From the NCBI GenBank assembly GCA_030652315.1, contig JAUSAX010000074.1, positions 1-55,456 of the forward strand: a stretch of DNA of 55,456 bases, written 5' to 3'. A model generated the notes under the pieces. The model was not told where the DNA came from and ran no database searches. It saw only the letters and a program-made list of their open reading frames with translations. Position 1 is the stretch's first letter; each line of letters opens with the position of its first letter. Shown piece after piece: positions 10,861 through 21,371 of this stretch. The position numbers were made by a program, and so were the translations under genes. Source of the stretch: Afipia sp. (lineage in GTDB: Bacteria > Pseudomonadota > Alphaproteobacteria > Rhizobiales > Xanthobacteraceae).

Positions 10861-11711
10861 CAGCTGGTCCCGAAATATCCGCAACAGTCGGCATCATTGC
10901 AGGAGGCGGTGTGCTGCCGTTCTCGGTCGCGGAGGCGCTGCGCGCGCGGGGGATCGCACCGTTTATATTCGCCGTCAGGGGCTTTTGCGATCCGGTCCGT
11001 GTCGCGCAGTTTCCGCATCATTGGGTTGCGCTCGGCCAGGTCGGCCGGCTGACCCGGCTGATACGGTCCGAAGGATGCCGCGACATCGTGTTCCTCGGCG
11101 GGATGGTGAGGCCCGCATTGTCGGACGTTCGTCTTGACTGGGGCACCGTGCGCGCCATACCCGCTATCGCAGCGGCACTGCGCGGCGGCGACGATCATCT
11201 GTTGTCGGGCGTGAGCCGCATTTTTGAACGGTACGGCTTTCGCGTCGTTGGCATCGGAGACGTCGCGCCTGAACTGCTGATGCCGGAAGGAAGCCTCACA
11301 CGCCGGGTTCCTGACGCTGACGCTCTGGCCGACATTGCAAAAGGACGCGACCTGCTGCGGGCGCTCGGCCCCTTCGATGTCGGTCAGGCGGTCGTCGTCA
11401 TTGACGGTCACGTCGTCGCTGTCGAGGATATCGAGGGTACGGACGCGCTTCTGGCCCGGGTCGCGCGACTGCGAGAGGAGAAGCGAGTTCGCGCCAAGGC
11501 GGGCCGCGGTGTGCTGGTCAAGACGCCGAAGACCAGCCAGGACTTGCGCTTCGACTTGCCGACGCTCGGCCCGAGGACCATTGACGGCATCGTGGCCGCT
11601 GGTCTTGCCGGCATCGGTACCGTTGCCGGACATTCGCTCGTTGCCGAGGCCGATGTGATGACCGCGAAGGCCGATCAGGCCGGACTGTTCGTCACGGGAT
11701 TGCCGCTGTGA
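10857..11711 (+). CDS. lpxI: UDP-2,3-diacylglucosamine pyrophosphatase LpxI
   Basis: Makes lipid X (2,3-diacylglucosamine 1-phosphate) from UDP-2,3-diacylglucosamine. It is the alphaproteobacterial type (former DUF1009), unrelated to LpxH, which is not seen here. The 284-residue protein has the N-terminal VGIIAGGGVLPFSVAEA motif and the C-terminal RFDLPTLGPRT motif with Asp233, at the position expected for the catalytic Asp of the family. It overlaps lpxA and lpxB by 4 bp each, so the three are almost certainly one translationally coupled unit. Confidence 0.93.
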   Translation: MTAGPEISATVGIIAGGGVLPFSVAEALRARGIAPFIFAVRGFCDPVRVAQFPHHWVALGQVGRLTRLIRSEGCRDIVFLGGMVRPALSDVRLDWGTVRAIPAIAAALRGGDDHLLSGVSRIFERYGFRVVGIGDVAPELLMPEGSLTRRVPDADALADIAKGRDLLRALGPFDVGQAVVVIDGHVVAVEDIEGTDALLARVARLREEKRVRAKAGRGVLVKTPKTSQDLRFDLPTLGPRTIDGIVAAGLAGIGTVAGHSLVAEADVMTAKADQAGLFVTGLPL

Positions 11712-12883
11712 GCACGAGCGCCGCTCATGCTGAAGCACCGCGAACGATATTCCTGATCGCTGCGGAGGAATCCGGCGACCGGCTCGGTGCAGGACTGATG
11801 ACGGCGTTGCGCGAGCGGCTCGGACCTGCGGTGAGACTGGTCGGGATCGGCGGCCGTCACATGGCCGAGCAGGGGCTTACGTCGCTCGTTTCGATCGACG
11901 GACTGTCGATCATTGGCTTTGCTTCGATCCCGAGGAAGCTGCCGATGATCCTTCAGCGTCTTCGTGATGCAACTGACGCAGTCCTGAAGGAGCGGCCCGA
12001 TGTACTGGTGCTGATCGACAGCCCGGACTTCACCCATCGTGTGGCGCGGCGCGTTCGTGCCCGCGATCCGTCGATCCCTGTCGTGAATTATGTTCCGCCC
12101 ACTGTCTGGGTCTGGCGAGGCGGACGCGCGAAGAAGATGCGCGCCTATGTCGATCGGGTTCTTGCGGTGTTGCCGTTTGAGACAGAGGTTCACCGCAAAC
12201 TGGGTGGTCCGCCGTGCAGCTACGTCGGTCATCCCTTGCTGGACGAACTCGATGCGTTGCGACCGAATGCGCAGGAACTGGCGCGCAGGACCGCCGCGCC
12301 GCCGCTGCTGGTCGTGTTACCGGGAAGCCGCCGCAGCGAGATCAAGCGCAACATGGCGATCTTCGGCGAAACGCTGCGGCTGTTGCGCTCTCAGGGCGTG
12401 CCGTTCGAGCCGGTACTGCCGACCACGCCCGAATTGCTGGACAGCGTCCGCGTCGCCGCTGAAAGCTGGCCGGTGCAGCCGAGGATCGTCGTCAGCGACA
12501 GCGACAAGAGGGCTGCGTTCCGGACAGCGCGCGCCGCGCTGGCGAAGTCCGGCACAGTGACGCTCGAACTGGCGTTGGCCGGCGTGCCGATGGTGACGGC
12601 CTATCGCGTCACGGAGATCGAAGCCTTCGTTGCGCGCCGCGTGATCCAGACGTCATCCATCATCCTGGCCAATCTCATTCTCGGCGAAAACGTGATCCCC
12701 GAATTCCTGCAGCAGGATTTCACGGCGGAAAAACTCGCGCCGGCATTGCGGGACATTCTGGGCGACACACCGGCGCGGCAGCGGCAGGTGGAGGCCTTCG
12801 GCCGGCTGGAGCAGATCATGTCCACCGGCGGCAAACGGCCGAGCGAACTGGCCGCGGACGGTGTGATCGCGACAATTCGATAG
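11708..12883 (+). CDS. lpxB: Lipid A disaccharide synthase
   Basis: GT19 glycosyltransferase that joins lipid X to UDP-2,3-diacylglucosamine to form the lipid A disaccharide at the inner membrane. The 391-residue protein has the N-terminal IFLIAAEESGDRLGAGL segment, the VLIDSPDFTHRVARR motif, VPPTVWVWRGGRAKK, and the C-terminal sugar nucleotide region KSGTVTLELAL. It starts with GTG in a GTGA overlap with lpxI and is the last gene of the lpx run. Confidence 0.95.
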   Translation: MSTSAAHAEAPRTIFLIAAEESGDRLGAGLMTALRERLGPAVRLVGIGGRHMAEQGLTSLVSIDGLSIIGFASIPRKLPMILQRLRDATDAVLKERPDVLVLIDSPDFTHRVARRVRARDPSIPVVNYVPPTVWVWRGGRAKKMRAYVDRVLAVLPFETEVHRKLGGPPCSYVGHPLLDELDALRPNAQELARRTAAPPLLVVLPGSRRSEIKRNMAIFGETLRLLRSQGVPFEPVLPTTPELLDSVRVAAESWPVQPRIVVSDSDKRAAFRTARAALAKSGTVTLELALAGVPMVTAYRVTEIEAFVARRVIQTSSIILANLILGENVIPEFLQQDFTAEKLAPALRDILGDTPARQRQVEAFGRLEQIMSTGGKRPSELAADGVIATIR

Positions 12884-12884
12884 G

Positions 12885-12920
12885 GCATGATCCTGAACTG
12901 GTTTCCGGAACAGATCATAC
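12885..12920. repeat. Short imperfect palindrome after lpxB
   Basis: GCATGATC (12885-12892) faces GATCAT (12913-12918) around a GAACTGGTTTCCGGAAC core that is itself partly palindromic. It resembles a dispersed palindrome that I associate with Bradyrhizobiaceae genomes, but only one copy is seen here. Confidence 0.4.
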
Positions 12921-12931
12921 AGTCAAAAACG

Positions 12932-12962
12932 AAAAAGGCCGGTGCAGAGCACCGGCCTTTTT
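12932..12962. terminator. Two-way intrinsic terminator between lpxB and gltA
   Basis: AAAAAGGCCGGTGC (12932-12945) pairs perfectly with GCACCGGCCTTTTT (12949-12962) over an AGA loop. There is a T tract on each strand, so it can stop lpxB transcripts on + and gltA transcripts on -. The two genes converge on it. Confidence 0.93.
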
Positions 12963-12987
12963 GCTGAGCCACTCAATGGCTACTGTC

Positions 12988-14292
12988 TTACTTGCGCTTG
13001 TCGATCCCGACATAGTCGCGGGTGGTCGCGCCGGTGTAGAGCTGGCGCGGACGGCCGATCTTCTGCTGCGGGTCCTGGATCATTTCGCTCCACTGGCTGA
13101 TCCAGCCAACAGTGCGCGCGACCGCGAACAGCACGGTGAACATCGAGGTCGGGAAGCCCATCGCCTTCAGCGTGATGCCCGAATAGAAATCGACGTTCGG
13201 ATAAAGCTTGCGCTGGATGAAGTATTCGTCGCTCAGCGCGATCTTCTCGAGTTCCATGGCGACATGGAGCAGCGGGTCGTTCTGATGGCCGGTTTCCGCC
13301 AGCACCTTGTGACACATCTGCTGCATGATCTTCGCGCGCGGATCGTAGTTCTTGTAGACGCGGTGGCCGAAGCCCATCAGGCGGACGGTGCTATTCTTGT
13401 CCTTCACCTTGGCGATGAATTCCGGAATCTTATCGACGGTGCCGATCTCGGCCAGCATCTGCAGCGCAGCTTCGTTCGCGCCGCCGTGAGCCGGTCCCCA
13501 CAGGCAGGCGATGCCGGCGGCGATACAGGCGAACGGATTGGCGCCCGATGAGCCCGCGATGCGCACGGTCGATGTCGACGCGTTCTGCTCGTGGTCGGCG
13601 TGAAGGATGAAGATCTTGTCCAGGGCTTCCGCCATCACTGGATTGACCTTGTAGTCCTCACACGGCACCGCGAAGCACATGCGCAGGAAGTTCGATGCGA
13701 AATCGAGCGAGTTCTTCGGATACACGAAGGGCTGGCCGATGTTGTACTTGAAGGCCATCGCTGCCAGCGTCGGGATTTTCGCGATCATCCGTATCGAGGC
13801 GACCATCCGCTGGTGCGGATCGTTGATGTCGGTCGAGTCGTGATAGAACGCGGCCAGTGCGCCGACCGAGGCCACCATGACGGCCATCGGGTGAGCATCG
13901 CGGCGGAAGCCCTGGAAGAAGCGAGCGACCTGCTCGTGAACCATCGTGTGGTTCGTGACGCGCTGATCGAAGTCTTCCTTCTGAGCCTTGCTCGGCAGTT
14001 CGCCGTACAGCAGCAGGTAACAGGTCTCGAGGAAGTCGCCTTTCTCGGCGAGCTGTTCGATGGGGTAACCGCGATACAGCAGGATGCCGGCATCGCCGTC
14101 GATGTAGGTAATCTTGGATTCGCAACTACCGGTCGAGGTAAAGCCGGGGTCGTAAGTGAACATCCCGGTCTGGGCGTAAAGCTTGCTGATGTCGATCACG
14201 TCCGGCCCGACCGTGCCGGTCATCACCGGGAAATCGACGGTCTTCCCTTCAACCGTCAGCGTTGCTTTTTTGGTGTTAGTCTTTGCATCCAT
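12988..14292 (-). CDS. gltA: Citrate synthase (type II)
   Basis: Condenses oxaloacetate and acetyl-CoA to citrate, the entry step of the TCA cycle, and so uses the acetyl-CoA made by the PDH complex encoded later in this window. The 434-residue length is that of hexameric NADH-sensitive type II enzymes. Catalytic residues are visible in [11 protein letters not shown] (His), [14 protein letters not shown] (His) and NVDFYSG (Asp). It converges with lpxB and lies 167 bp downstream of gltX on the same strand. Confidence 0.97.
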   Translation of the reverse strand: MDAKTNTKKATLTVEGKTVDFPVMTGTVGPDVIDISKLYAQTGMFTYDPGFTSTGSCESKITYIDGDAGILLYRGYPIEQLAEKGDFLETCYLLLYGELPSKAQKEDFDQRVTNHTMVHEQVARFFQGFRRDAHPMAVMVASVGALAAFYHDSTDINDPHQRMVASIRMIAKIPTLAAMAFKYNIGQPFVYPKNSLDFASNFLRMCFAVPCEDYKVNPVMAEALDKIFILHADHEQNASTSTVRIAGSSGANPFACIAAGIACLWGPAHGGANEAALQMLAEIGTVDKIPEFIAKVKDKNSTVRLMGFGHRVYKNYDPRAKIMQQMCHKVLAETGHQNDPLLHVAMELEKIALSDEYFIQRKLYPNVDFYSGITLKAMGFPTSMFTVLFAVARTVGWISQWSEMIQDPQQKIGRPRQLYTGATTRDYVGIDKRK

Positions 14293-14459
14293 CGTGAAGT
14301 CCCCGGTAAGTGTTGCTCAGGGCGAGTGACGCTTACGGCCATATAGGGGCGTAGGCGCTTTATTCCAGAAGTGTGGCCCGAATGGGTAGCTTATTGCTGT
14401 GTGCGCTGCAAGATAGGTAGGCTGCACCTAAAGTTTGGGCAGCCTTGCGCTTGCGTTCA

Positions 14460-15884
14460 TTATCCCAAAGTCTGATCTTGCAGGCGATCCAGGCAGGTTT
14501 GCCTGCCCAGCACGGCCAAAACGTCAAAAATTCCGGGCGAGGTGGTCCGTCCCGTCAGAGCTACGCGCAGCGGTTGTGCAATCGCCCCGAGTTTGAGGTT
14601 CTTTGCCTCGGCGAAGGTTCGCATGGCGGCCTCCGCGGTATCGGCTGCCCACGGACTGACCGTTTCGAGCGCCGAACGCAGTTCCCCGATCAGCTTGCGC
14701 GTGTCGGGTGTGAGAACTGCCGCGGCTTTTGGCTCAAGCTCCAGCGGCCGGTCGGCAAAGATGAAGTGCGAACTGTCGATCAGCTCAATGATGGTCTTTG
14801 CGCGCTCCTTCAGGCCGGGCATAGCGGCAAGCAACTGGGAGCGGGTCGCGTCGTTCAGCTTGGCGCGGATAGCTGCGCCGTTCGGGACGAACTGGAGCAC
14901 GTCCTCGAAGGCCGTCACCAGATCCTTGTCGTCGGCGTTGCGGATGTAATGGCCGTTGAGATTTTCGAGCTTGGCGAAATCGAACCGCGCGGCGGAGCGT
15001 CCGATGGCCGGCAGGTCGAATTCCTTGATCATCTCGTCGGTGGAGAAGATCTCCTGATCGCCGTGGCTCCAGCCGAGACGCACGAGGTAGTTCCGGAGCG
15101 CTTCCGGCAGGTATCCCAGGGCGCGATAGGCCTCAACGCCAAGGGCGCCATGCCGCTTCGACAGCTTTGAGCCGTCCGGGCCATGGATCAATGGAATGTG
15201 AGCCATGACCGGAACGGTCCAGCCGAGGGCGTCATAGATGTGCTTCTGGCGCGCGGCGTTGATCAGGTGGTCGTCGCCGCGAATGACGTGGGTCACGCCC
15301 ATATCGTGATCGTCCACGACCACGGCCAGCATGTAGGTGGGATTGCCGTCGGAGCGCAACAGCACGAGGTCGTCGAGATTTTCGTTCTGCCAGACCACAC
15401 GGCCCTGAACCTGATCCTCGATCACTGTTTCGCCGGTTTGCGGCGCGCGAAGCCGGATGACAGGCTTGAGGTCGGCAGGGGCTTCTGACGGATCGCGGTC
15501 GCGCCAGCGGCCATCGTAACGGATCGCGCGGCCCTCGGCCTTGGCGGCCTCACGCATCTGCGTCAGTTCCTCTGGCGTCGCGTAGCAGCGATAGGCCTTG
15601 CCGTCCGCGAGCAGTTGCTCGGCAATTTCACGATGCCGCGCGGCGCGGGAAAACTGATAGATCGCCTCGTCGTCCCACTCGATCCCGAGCCATTTCAGGC
15701 CGTCGAGGATGGCCGTGATGGCGGCATCGGTCGAGCGCTCGCGGTCGGTATCCTCGATCCGCAGCAGCATCTTGCCGCCGCGTTTGCGTGCGTAAAGCCA
15801 GTTGAACAGCGCGGTGCGCGCGCCGCCGATGTGGAGGAAGCCGGTCGGGGACGGCGCAAAGCGGGTAACAACGGTTTCGGTCAT
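14460..15884 (-). CDS. gltX: Glutamyl-tRNA synthetase
   Basis: Class I synthetase that charges tRNA-Glu. The 474-residue protein has the HIGH-type motif in [20 protein letters not shown] and the KMSKS-type motif in [10 protein letters not shown], with a helical anticodon-binding C-terminal half. Rhizobial genomes often carry two gltX genes; which paralogue this is cannot be told from one copy. It is divergent from glnS across 213 bp. Confidence 0.95.
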   Translation of the reverse strand: MTETVVTRFAPSPTGFLHIGGARTALFNWLYARKRGGKMLLRIEDTDRERSTDAAITAILDGLKWLGIEWDDEAIYQFSRAARHREIAEQLLADGKAYRCYATPEELTQMREAAKAEGRAIRYDGRWRDRDPSEAPADLKPVIRLRAPQTGETVIEDQVQGRVVWQNENLDDLVLLRSDGNPTYMLAVVVDDHDMGVTHVIRGDDHLINAARQKHIYDALGWTVPVMAHIPLIHGPDGSKLSKRHGALGVEAYRALGYLPEALRNYLVRLGWSHGDQEIFSTDEMIKEFDLPAIGRSAARFDFAKLENLNGHYIRNADDKDLVTAFEDVLQFVPNGAAIRAKLNDATRSQLLAAMPGLKERAKTIIELIDSSHFIFADRPLELEPKAAAVLTPDTRKLIGELRSALETVSPWAADTAEAAMRTFAEAKNLKLGAIAQPLRVALTGRTTSPGIFDVLAVLGRQTCLDRLQDQTLG

Positions 15885-16045
15885 TTCGGGCGGTTCGATC
15901 CATTTCGGTCACGGTTATCGGCGGGCGTTTATCACAACAACGGCACACTGTCTCAGCGGGAATTGCAGAGGATTTTACACGCTCGGGTTACCCGATCCGG
16001 GGCTTTGCCAGCAAACCGTCCGGTCGGGTCACCATCGGGCGGCAC

Positions 16046-16076
16046 TTGGCGCGGCCCCCCGGATTTGGCACATAGA
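16046..16076 (+). promoter_or_regulatory. Candidate glnS promoter
   Basis: TTGGCG (16046-16051) and CATAGA (16071-16076) lie 19 bases apart in the gltX-glnS divergent region, about 20 bp before the glnS start. The match to a housekeeping promoter is weak and was judged by eye only. Confidence 0.25.
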
Positions 16077-16097
16077 ACCCAACTTGAAAGGGTACCA

Positions 16098-17771
<1,674 letters not shown>

Positions 17772-17790
17772 GTTTCATCGTTCTGAACGC

Positions 17791-17811
17791 GAGCACCGAG
17801 GGCAGGTGCTC
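17791..17811 (+). other. Stem-loop after glnS
   Basis: GAGCACC (17791-17797) pairs with GGTGCTC (17805-17811) across a 7-base loop, 20 bp after the glnS stop. No T tract follows, so it may be a processing or Rho-linked end rather than an intrinsic terminator. Confidence 0.4.
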
Positions 17812-17863
17812 CCGATGCAATTGTCCTGCGTATTCCGTATCCGTTCCGCTGGTCAGCCCGGTC

Positions 17864-17898
17864 GCTTCCGGTAGCATTGCGAAAGCAATGCCGGAGCG
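17864..17898 (+). promoter_or_regulatory. GAAA-tetraloop hairpin covering the comEC ribosome binding site
   Basis: CATTGC (17875-17880) and GCAATG (17885-17890) close a GAAA tetraloop. The stem extends through TCCGG (17867-17871) with CCGGA (17891-17895) and then CGC with GCG (17896-17898), with small left-side bulges. The paired right arm contains the GGAG (17893-17896) proposed as the Shine-Dalgarno of comEC, so folding should lower its translation. Confidence 0.45.
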
Positions 17899-17903
17899 AA
17901 GCG

Positions 17904-20189
17904 ATGGCGGGCGGGGGCGAGGATCAGACGAGATCCCAGGGCCGGGCGGGCCGGGCCATCACATGGCCGCCGCGCGGTGCCGTGCGCGCAGATGCCGGCG
18001 ATGCCGCCGAGAGCGGATCTGCATTTCTGATTAAAAAGATCCTGAACTGGGTCGCGGCGGAAGCCGGGCCGGGTCGGTTGTTGCCGTGGGTGCCGGTCGC
18101 GTTCGGCGCGGGCATCGCCGCATACTTTGCGGTGGATCGCGAGCCTGTGACCTCAGTCGCCGCTGTCACGGCGCTCGTGCTCTGTGTCGCGGCCTTCGTC
18201 GCGCGACGAAGCCGCATCTTTCCCCTCGTGGTGATGCTGGCCGCATTGTCTGCGGGCTTTGCAACAGCCGCGCTGAAAACCGCGCGCGTGGCCCATGGTG
18301 TGCTCGCGCGGCCGATGTTCTCGGTGACGATGAAGGGCTTTGTCGAAACCCGTGACGAGCGCGAACGCACCGATCGCTTCGTGCTCCGCGTGGAAGAAAT
18401 GGAATCGCCGCGCGGCAGCACCAAGCTGGAGCGCGTGCGGCTGTCGGTCAAGAAAGGCACCGCGCCTGCGGTCGGCAGTTTCGTCGAACTGAAGGCGAGA
18501 CTGCTGCCGCCGCTCTCGCCGCTGCGTCCGGGGAGCTACGACTTCGGCCGCGATATGTATTTTCAAGGCATCGGCGCATCAGGCTTCGCGATGGGCGCGA
18601 TCAAGACCGTCGAGGCGCCGCGCAGCGGCGGCACGTATCTGCGGTATGCAGCCACGATGCAGGGCATGCGCGATGCGATCGACACGCGGATACGCAGCGT
18701 GCTTACCGGCGACAATCGCGCGATCGCGACGGCGCTGCTCACCGGTCGGCGCGATGCGATCTCCGCGCCGGTCAACGACGCCATGTTCATTTCCGGGCTC
18801 GGCCATGTGCTGTCGATCTCGGGCTATCACATGGCGGTGGTGGCGGGCGTCGTGTTCTTCGCGGTGCGTGCGCTGCTGGCGCTGTTTCCCGCGCTCACCG
18901 TGACGTTTCCAATCAAGAAATGGTCCGCGGTTGCGGCGCTGCTCGCCGCCGCGTTCTACCTTTTGCTGTCGGGTGCGGAAGTTGCCACGCAACGGTCGTT
19001 CTTCATGACGGCGGTGGTGTTGATCGCGGTGATGGTCGATCGGCGCGCGATCACGTTCCGCACGCTGGCTGTGGCGGCCATGATCGTGCTGCTGATCGCG
19101 CCGGAAGCGCTGGTGCATCCGAGCTTCCAGATGTCGTTTGCGGCGACGCTGGGACTCGTGGCGCTGGTCCAGATCGGCATGCCGAACCTGTTCGCCTCCC
19201 CTGACAACGCGCAGGTGGCGCGCGCGGCGCTCTGGGGCGGACGTGAGATCACGATGCTGGCGCTGGCGTCGCTGGTGGCCGGGTTCGCGACCATGCCGTA
19301 TGCGGCATTCCATTTTCATCGCGTCACGCCGTACGGCGTGCTGGCCAATCTCGCGGCGATGCCGGTGGTCTCAGTACTGGTGATGCCCGCCGGGTTGCTG
19401 GGACTGCTCGCGATGCCGTTCGGATTCGATGGTGTGTTCTGGCGGTTGATGGATGTCGGCATCGGCTGGATGGTCGCGGTGGCGCAATGGGTGGCCGCGC
19501 TCCCGGGCGCTATCGGCCGGATCGCGTCGTTCGGGACCGGCCCGCTGGCGGCGATGAGTGCGGGCATTATCGCGCTGGGCCTGCTGCGAACGCCGCTGCG
19601 CTGGGCTGGCGCGGGGCTGATTGCGCTGGCGACGGTCTGGGCGCTGACAACGCCTCAGCCGGACGTGCTGGTTGCCGGAGACGGTCACACGGTCGCGGTG
19701 CGGGGCAAGGATGGACGGCTGCACCTGATGCGAACCGGAAAAGATGCTTTCCTGTCGCGCGAATGGCTGGCGGCCGACGCCGATATGCGCAAGGCCAACG
19801 ATACGTCGCTGACCGACGGCGTCTCGTGCGACACATCGGGATGCGTGGTGCAGGCGGCGGACGGTTCGACCATCGCGCTGACGCTGAAGCCAGAAGCGTT
19901 CGCGGACGATTGCGCGCGGGCCGCAGTGATCGTGACGCTGCGGCAGCCGCCGACTGACTGCGCGGCGATGGTACTGGATCAGGAGATGTTGCGCAGGCGA
20001 GGGACGCTTGCCTTGCGCAAAACCGCGGACGGTTACGCGATCACCGCCAACCGGCCGCGCGGTGTGGATCGTCCATGGTCACCGGCAAATGCTGAAGACG
20101 ATCTGGAGATGCCTGTAGGACGACCAAACCGTCCGGCACAGCCCGTCGATGTCACCCCGGCGGAGAGCGATCTCCAGCCGGACGATTGA
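17904..20189 (+). CDS. comEC: ComEC/Rec2-family membrane protein
   Basis: Polytopic inner membrane channel of the family that imports single-stranded DNA in natural transformation. The 761-residue product has an N-terminal soluble DUF4131-type region (about residues 90-220), the competence-domain core (LGHVLSISGYHMAVVAGVVF near residue 300) and several membrane helices to about residue 580. The C-terminal 150 residues look like a reduced metallo-beta-lactamase domain without HxHxDH. The ATG at 17904 has GGAG 7 bp upstream; TTG 17877 would add nine residues. Whether it works in DNA uptake cannot be judged here. It faces lexA. Confidence 0.88.
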   Translation: MAGGGEDQTRSQGRAGRAITWPPRGAVRADAGDAAESGSAFLIKKILNWVAAEAGPGRLLPWVPVAFGAGIAAYFAVDREPVTSVAAVTALVLCVAAFVARRSRIFPLVVMLAALSAGFATAALKTARVAHGVLARPMFSVTMKGFVETRDERERTDRFVLRVEEMESPRGSTKLERVRLSVKKGTAPAVGSFVELKARLLPPLSPLRPGSYDFGRDMYFQGIGASGFAMGAIKTVEAPRSGGTYLRYAATMQGMRDAIDTRIRSVLTGDNRAIATALLTGRRDAISAPVNDAMFISGLGHVLSISGYHMAVVAGVVFFAVRALLALFPALTVTFPIKKWSAVAALLAAAFYLLLSGAEVATQRSFFMTAVVLIAVMVDRRAITFRTLAVAAMIVLLIAPEALVHPSFQMSFAATLGLVALVQIGMPNLFASPDNAQVARAALWGGREITMLALASLVAGFATMPYAAFHFHRVTPYGVLANLAAMPVVSVLVMPAGLLGLLAMPFGFDGVFWRLMDVGIGWMVAVAQWVAALPGAIGRIASFGTGPLAAMSAGIIALGLLRTPLRWAGAGLIALATVWALTTPQPDVLVAGDGHTVAVRGKDGRLHLMRTGKDAFLSREWLAADADMRKANDTSLTDGVSCDTSGCVVQAADGSTIALTLKPEAFADDCARAAVIVTLRQPPTDCAAMVLDQEMLRRRGTLALRKTADGYAITANRPRGVDRPWSPANAEDDLEMPVGRPNRPAQPVDVTPAESDLQPDD

Positions 20190-20213
20190 TCCCGTTGTCA
20201 TTTCAGTAAGGCC

Positions 20214-20322
20214 GTCATTCCGGATAGGCCGCGCAGCGGATTGATCCGGAATCCAGCAGAACTCACCGAAAGCAGTTTCTGGATTCCGGGTTTGCTCGTA
20301 AGAACCCGCGCCCCGGAACGAC
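20214..20322. repeat. Nested palindromic repeat between comEC and lexA
   Basis: Outer arms GTCATTCCGG (20214-20223) and CCGGAACGAC (20313-20322) pair with one mismatch. Inner arms CCGGAATCCAG (20246-20256) and CTGGATTCCGG (20279-20289) pair perfectly. The structure fills the gap between two convergent genes and resembles interspersed palindromes of rhizobial genomes; it may also act as a transcription end. Confidence 0.7.
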
Positions 20323-20355
20323 GCCGGAGCATTTTCAGTTCGCGCCAAACCGAAC

Positions 20356-21063
20356 TCAGTACTTGCGGACGAGCCCGACCAGCTTGCCCTGAATGCGCAC
20401 ACGGTTGGGCGGCAGGATGCGGACCTCGTAGGCCGCGTTGGCAGGTTCCAGCGCGATGGACGCGCCGCGCCGCCGGAAGCGTTTCAAGGTGGCTTCTTCC
20501 TCGTCGATCAGCGCCACGACGATGTCGCCGGTGTCGGCGCTCTCGTTGCGCTGGATCAGCACGGTGTCGCCGTCGAGAATGCCGGCTTCCATCATGGAAT
20601 CGCCGCGCACTTCGAGCGCGTAGTGTTCGCCTGACCCGAGCATGTCGGGCGGTACGCTGATGGTATGGCTGCGGGTCTGCAGCGCCTCGATCGGTGTACC
20701 TGCCGCGATCCTGCCCATGACCGGTACGGAAACGGGGTAGCTCACATCCTCGTCGGGACCGGCGGAGGTGTTCGCACGAACTTTGCCGAGGTTGCCTTCG
20801 ATGACGCTGGGGGTGAAGCCGCGGCGTGCGCCGCCCGGATTGGCGCCGAGTTCCGGAAGCTTGATGACCTCGATGGCGCGGGCTCTGTTGGCCAGCCTGC
20901 GGATGAAGCCGCGCTCTTCAAGGGCTGTGATGAGCCGGTGGATGCCGGACTTGGAGCGCAGGTCCAGCGCGTCCTTCATTTCGTCGAAGGAGGGCGGAAC
21001 ACCAGCTTCCTTGAGCCGCTCGTTGATGAAGCGGAGAAGCTCGTATTGTTTGCGTGTCAGCAT
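20356..21063 (-). CDS. lexA: SOS repressor LexA
   Basis: Represses DNA damage genes and cleaves itself when stimulated by RecA filaments. The 235-residue protein has an N-terminal winged helix ([20 protein letters not shown]), a linker, the cleavage site Ala121-Gly122 in [11 protein letters not shown], and the S24 peptidase dyad Ser156 (RGDSMMEAG) and Lys194 (ATLKRF). The alphaproteobacterial type is longer than the E. coli protein (202 residues) because of the linker. Operators about 125 bp upstream suggest it represses itself. Confidence 0.97.
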   Translation of the reverse strand: MLTRKQYELLRFINERLKEAGVPPSFDEMKDALDLRSKSGIHRLITALEERGFIRRLANRARAIEVIKLPELGANPGGARRGFTPSVIEGNLGKVRANTSAGPDEDVSYPVSVPVMGRIAAGTPIEALQTRSHTISVPPDMLGSGEHYALEVRGDSMMEAGILDGDTVLIQRNESADTGDIVVALIDEEEATLKRFRRRGASIALEPANAAYEVRILPPNRVRIQGKLVGLVRKY

Positions 21064-21371
21064 CTGAATTGGTCCCCGGTCCTTGGAATCTCGCGTTTTG
21101 AGCCGATGCCGCGCCTCTCGGGGTCCTACTGAAAGAAGTATGGAAGGACACTCACGAGGCGCGAGTTACTCGAAACAAATCATGAACGAACACTATATGT
21201 TCCATATGTGTTCCGCAACGATTAATTTCAGGTGAACGAGGCGGGAAAGTTTCAGGACCGCGCCCAGAGAATAGGACGGCGTCGCTGCGCAGGCCGACGA
21301 TCTGGAAAGCGCGGTCACCGGCGACCGGATTGGCTGCTGGTGCCAGCGGCGGTCGCGTTCGTGCCTCACGC
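21064..21371. other. 308-bp intergenic region upstream of lexA
   Basis: This gap holds the lexA leader of roughly 120 bp, the LexA operator array at 21188-21213, and a tail up to the end of the outer membrane protein gene. On the - strand TTGCGG and TATAGT lie 15 bp apart around the operators and could be the lexA promoter. No further gene or tRNA is visible. Confidence 0.55.
21188..21213 (-). promoter_or_regulatory. LexA operator array (SOS boxes) of lexA
   Basis: Three half-sites occur at an 11-bp period: GAAC (21188-21191), GTTC (21199-21202) and GTTC (21210-21213), each separated by exactly 7 bases. This gives one inverted GAAC-N7-GTTC and one direct GTTC-N7-GTTC box; the direct form is the LexA operator known from Rhodobacter and Rhizobium. 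It overlaps the probable lexA promoter, which fits autorepression. Confidence 0.8.
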
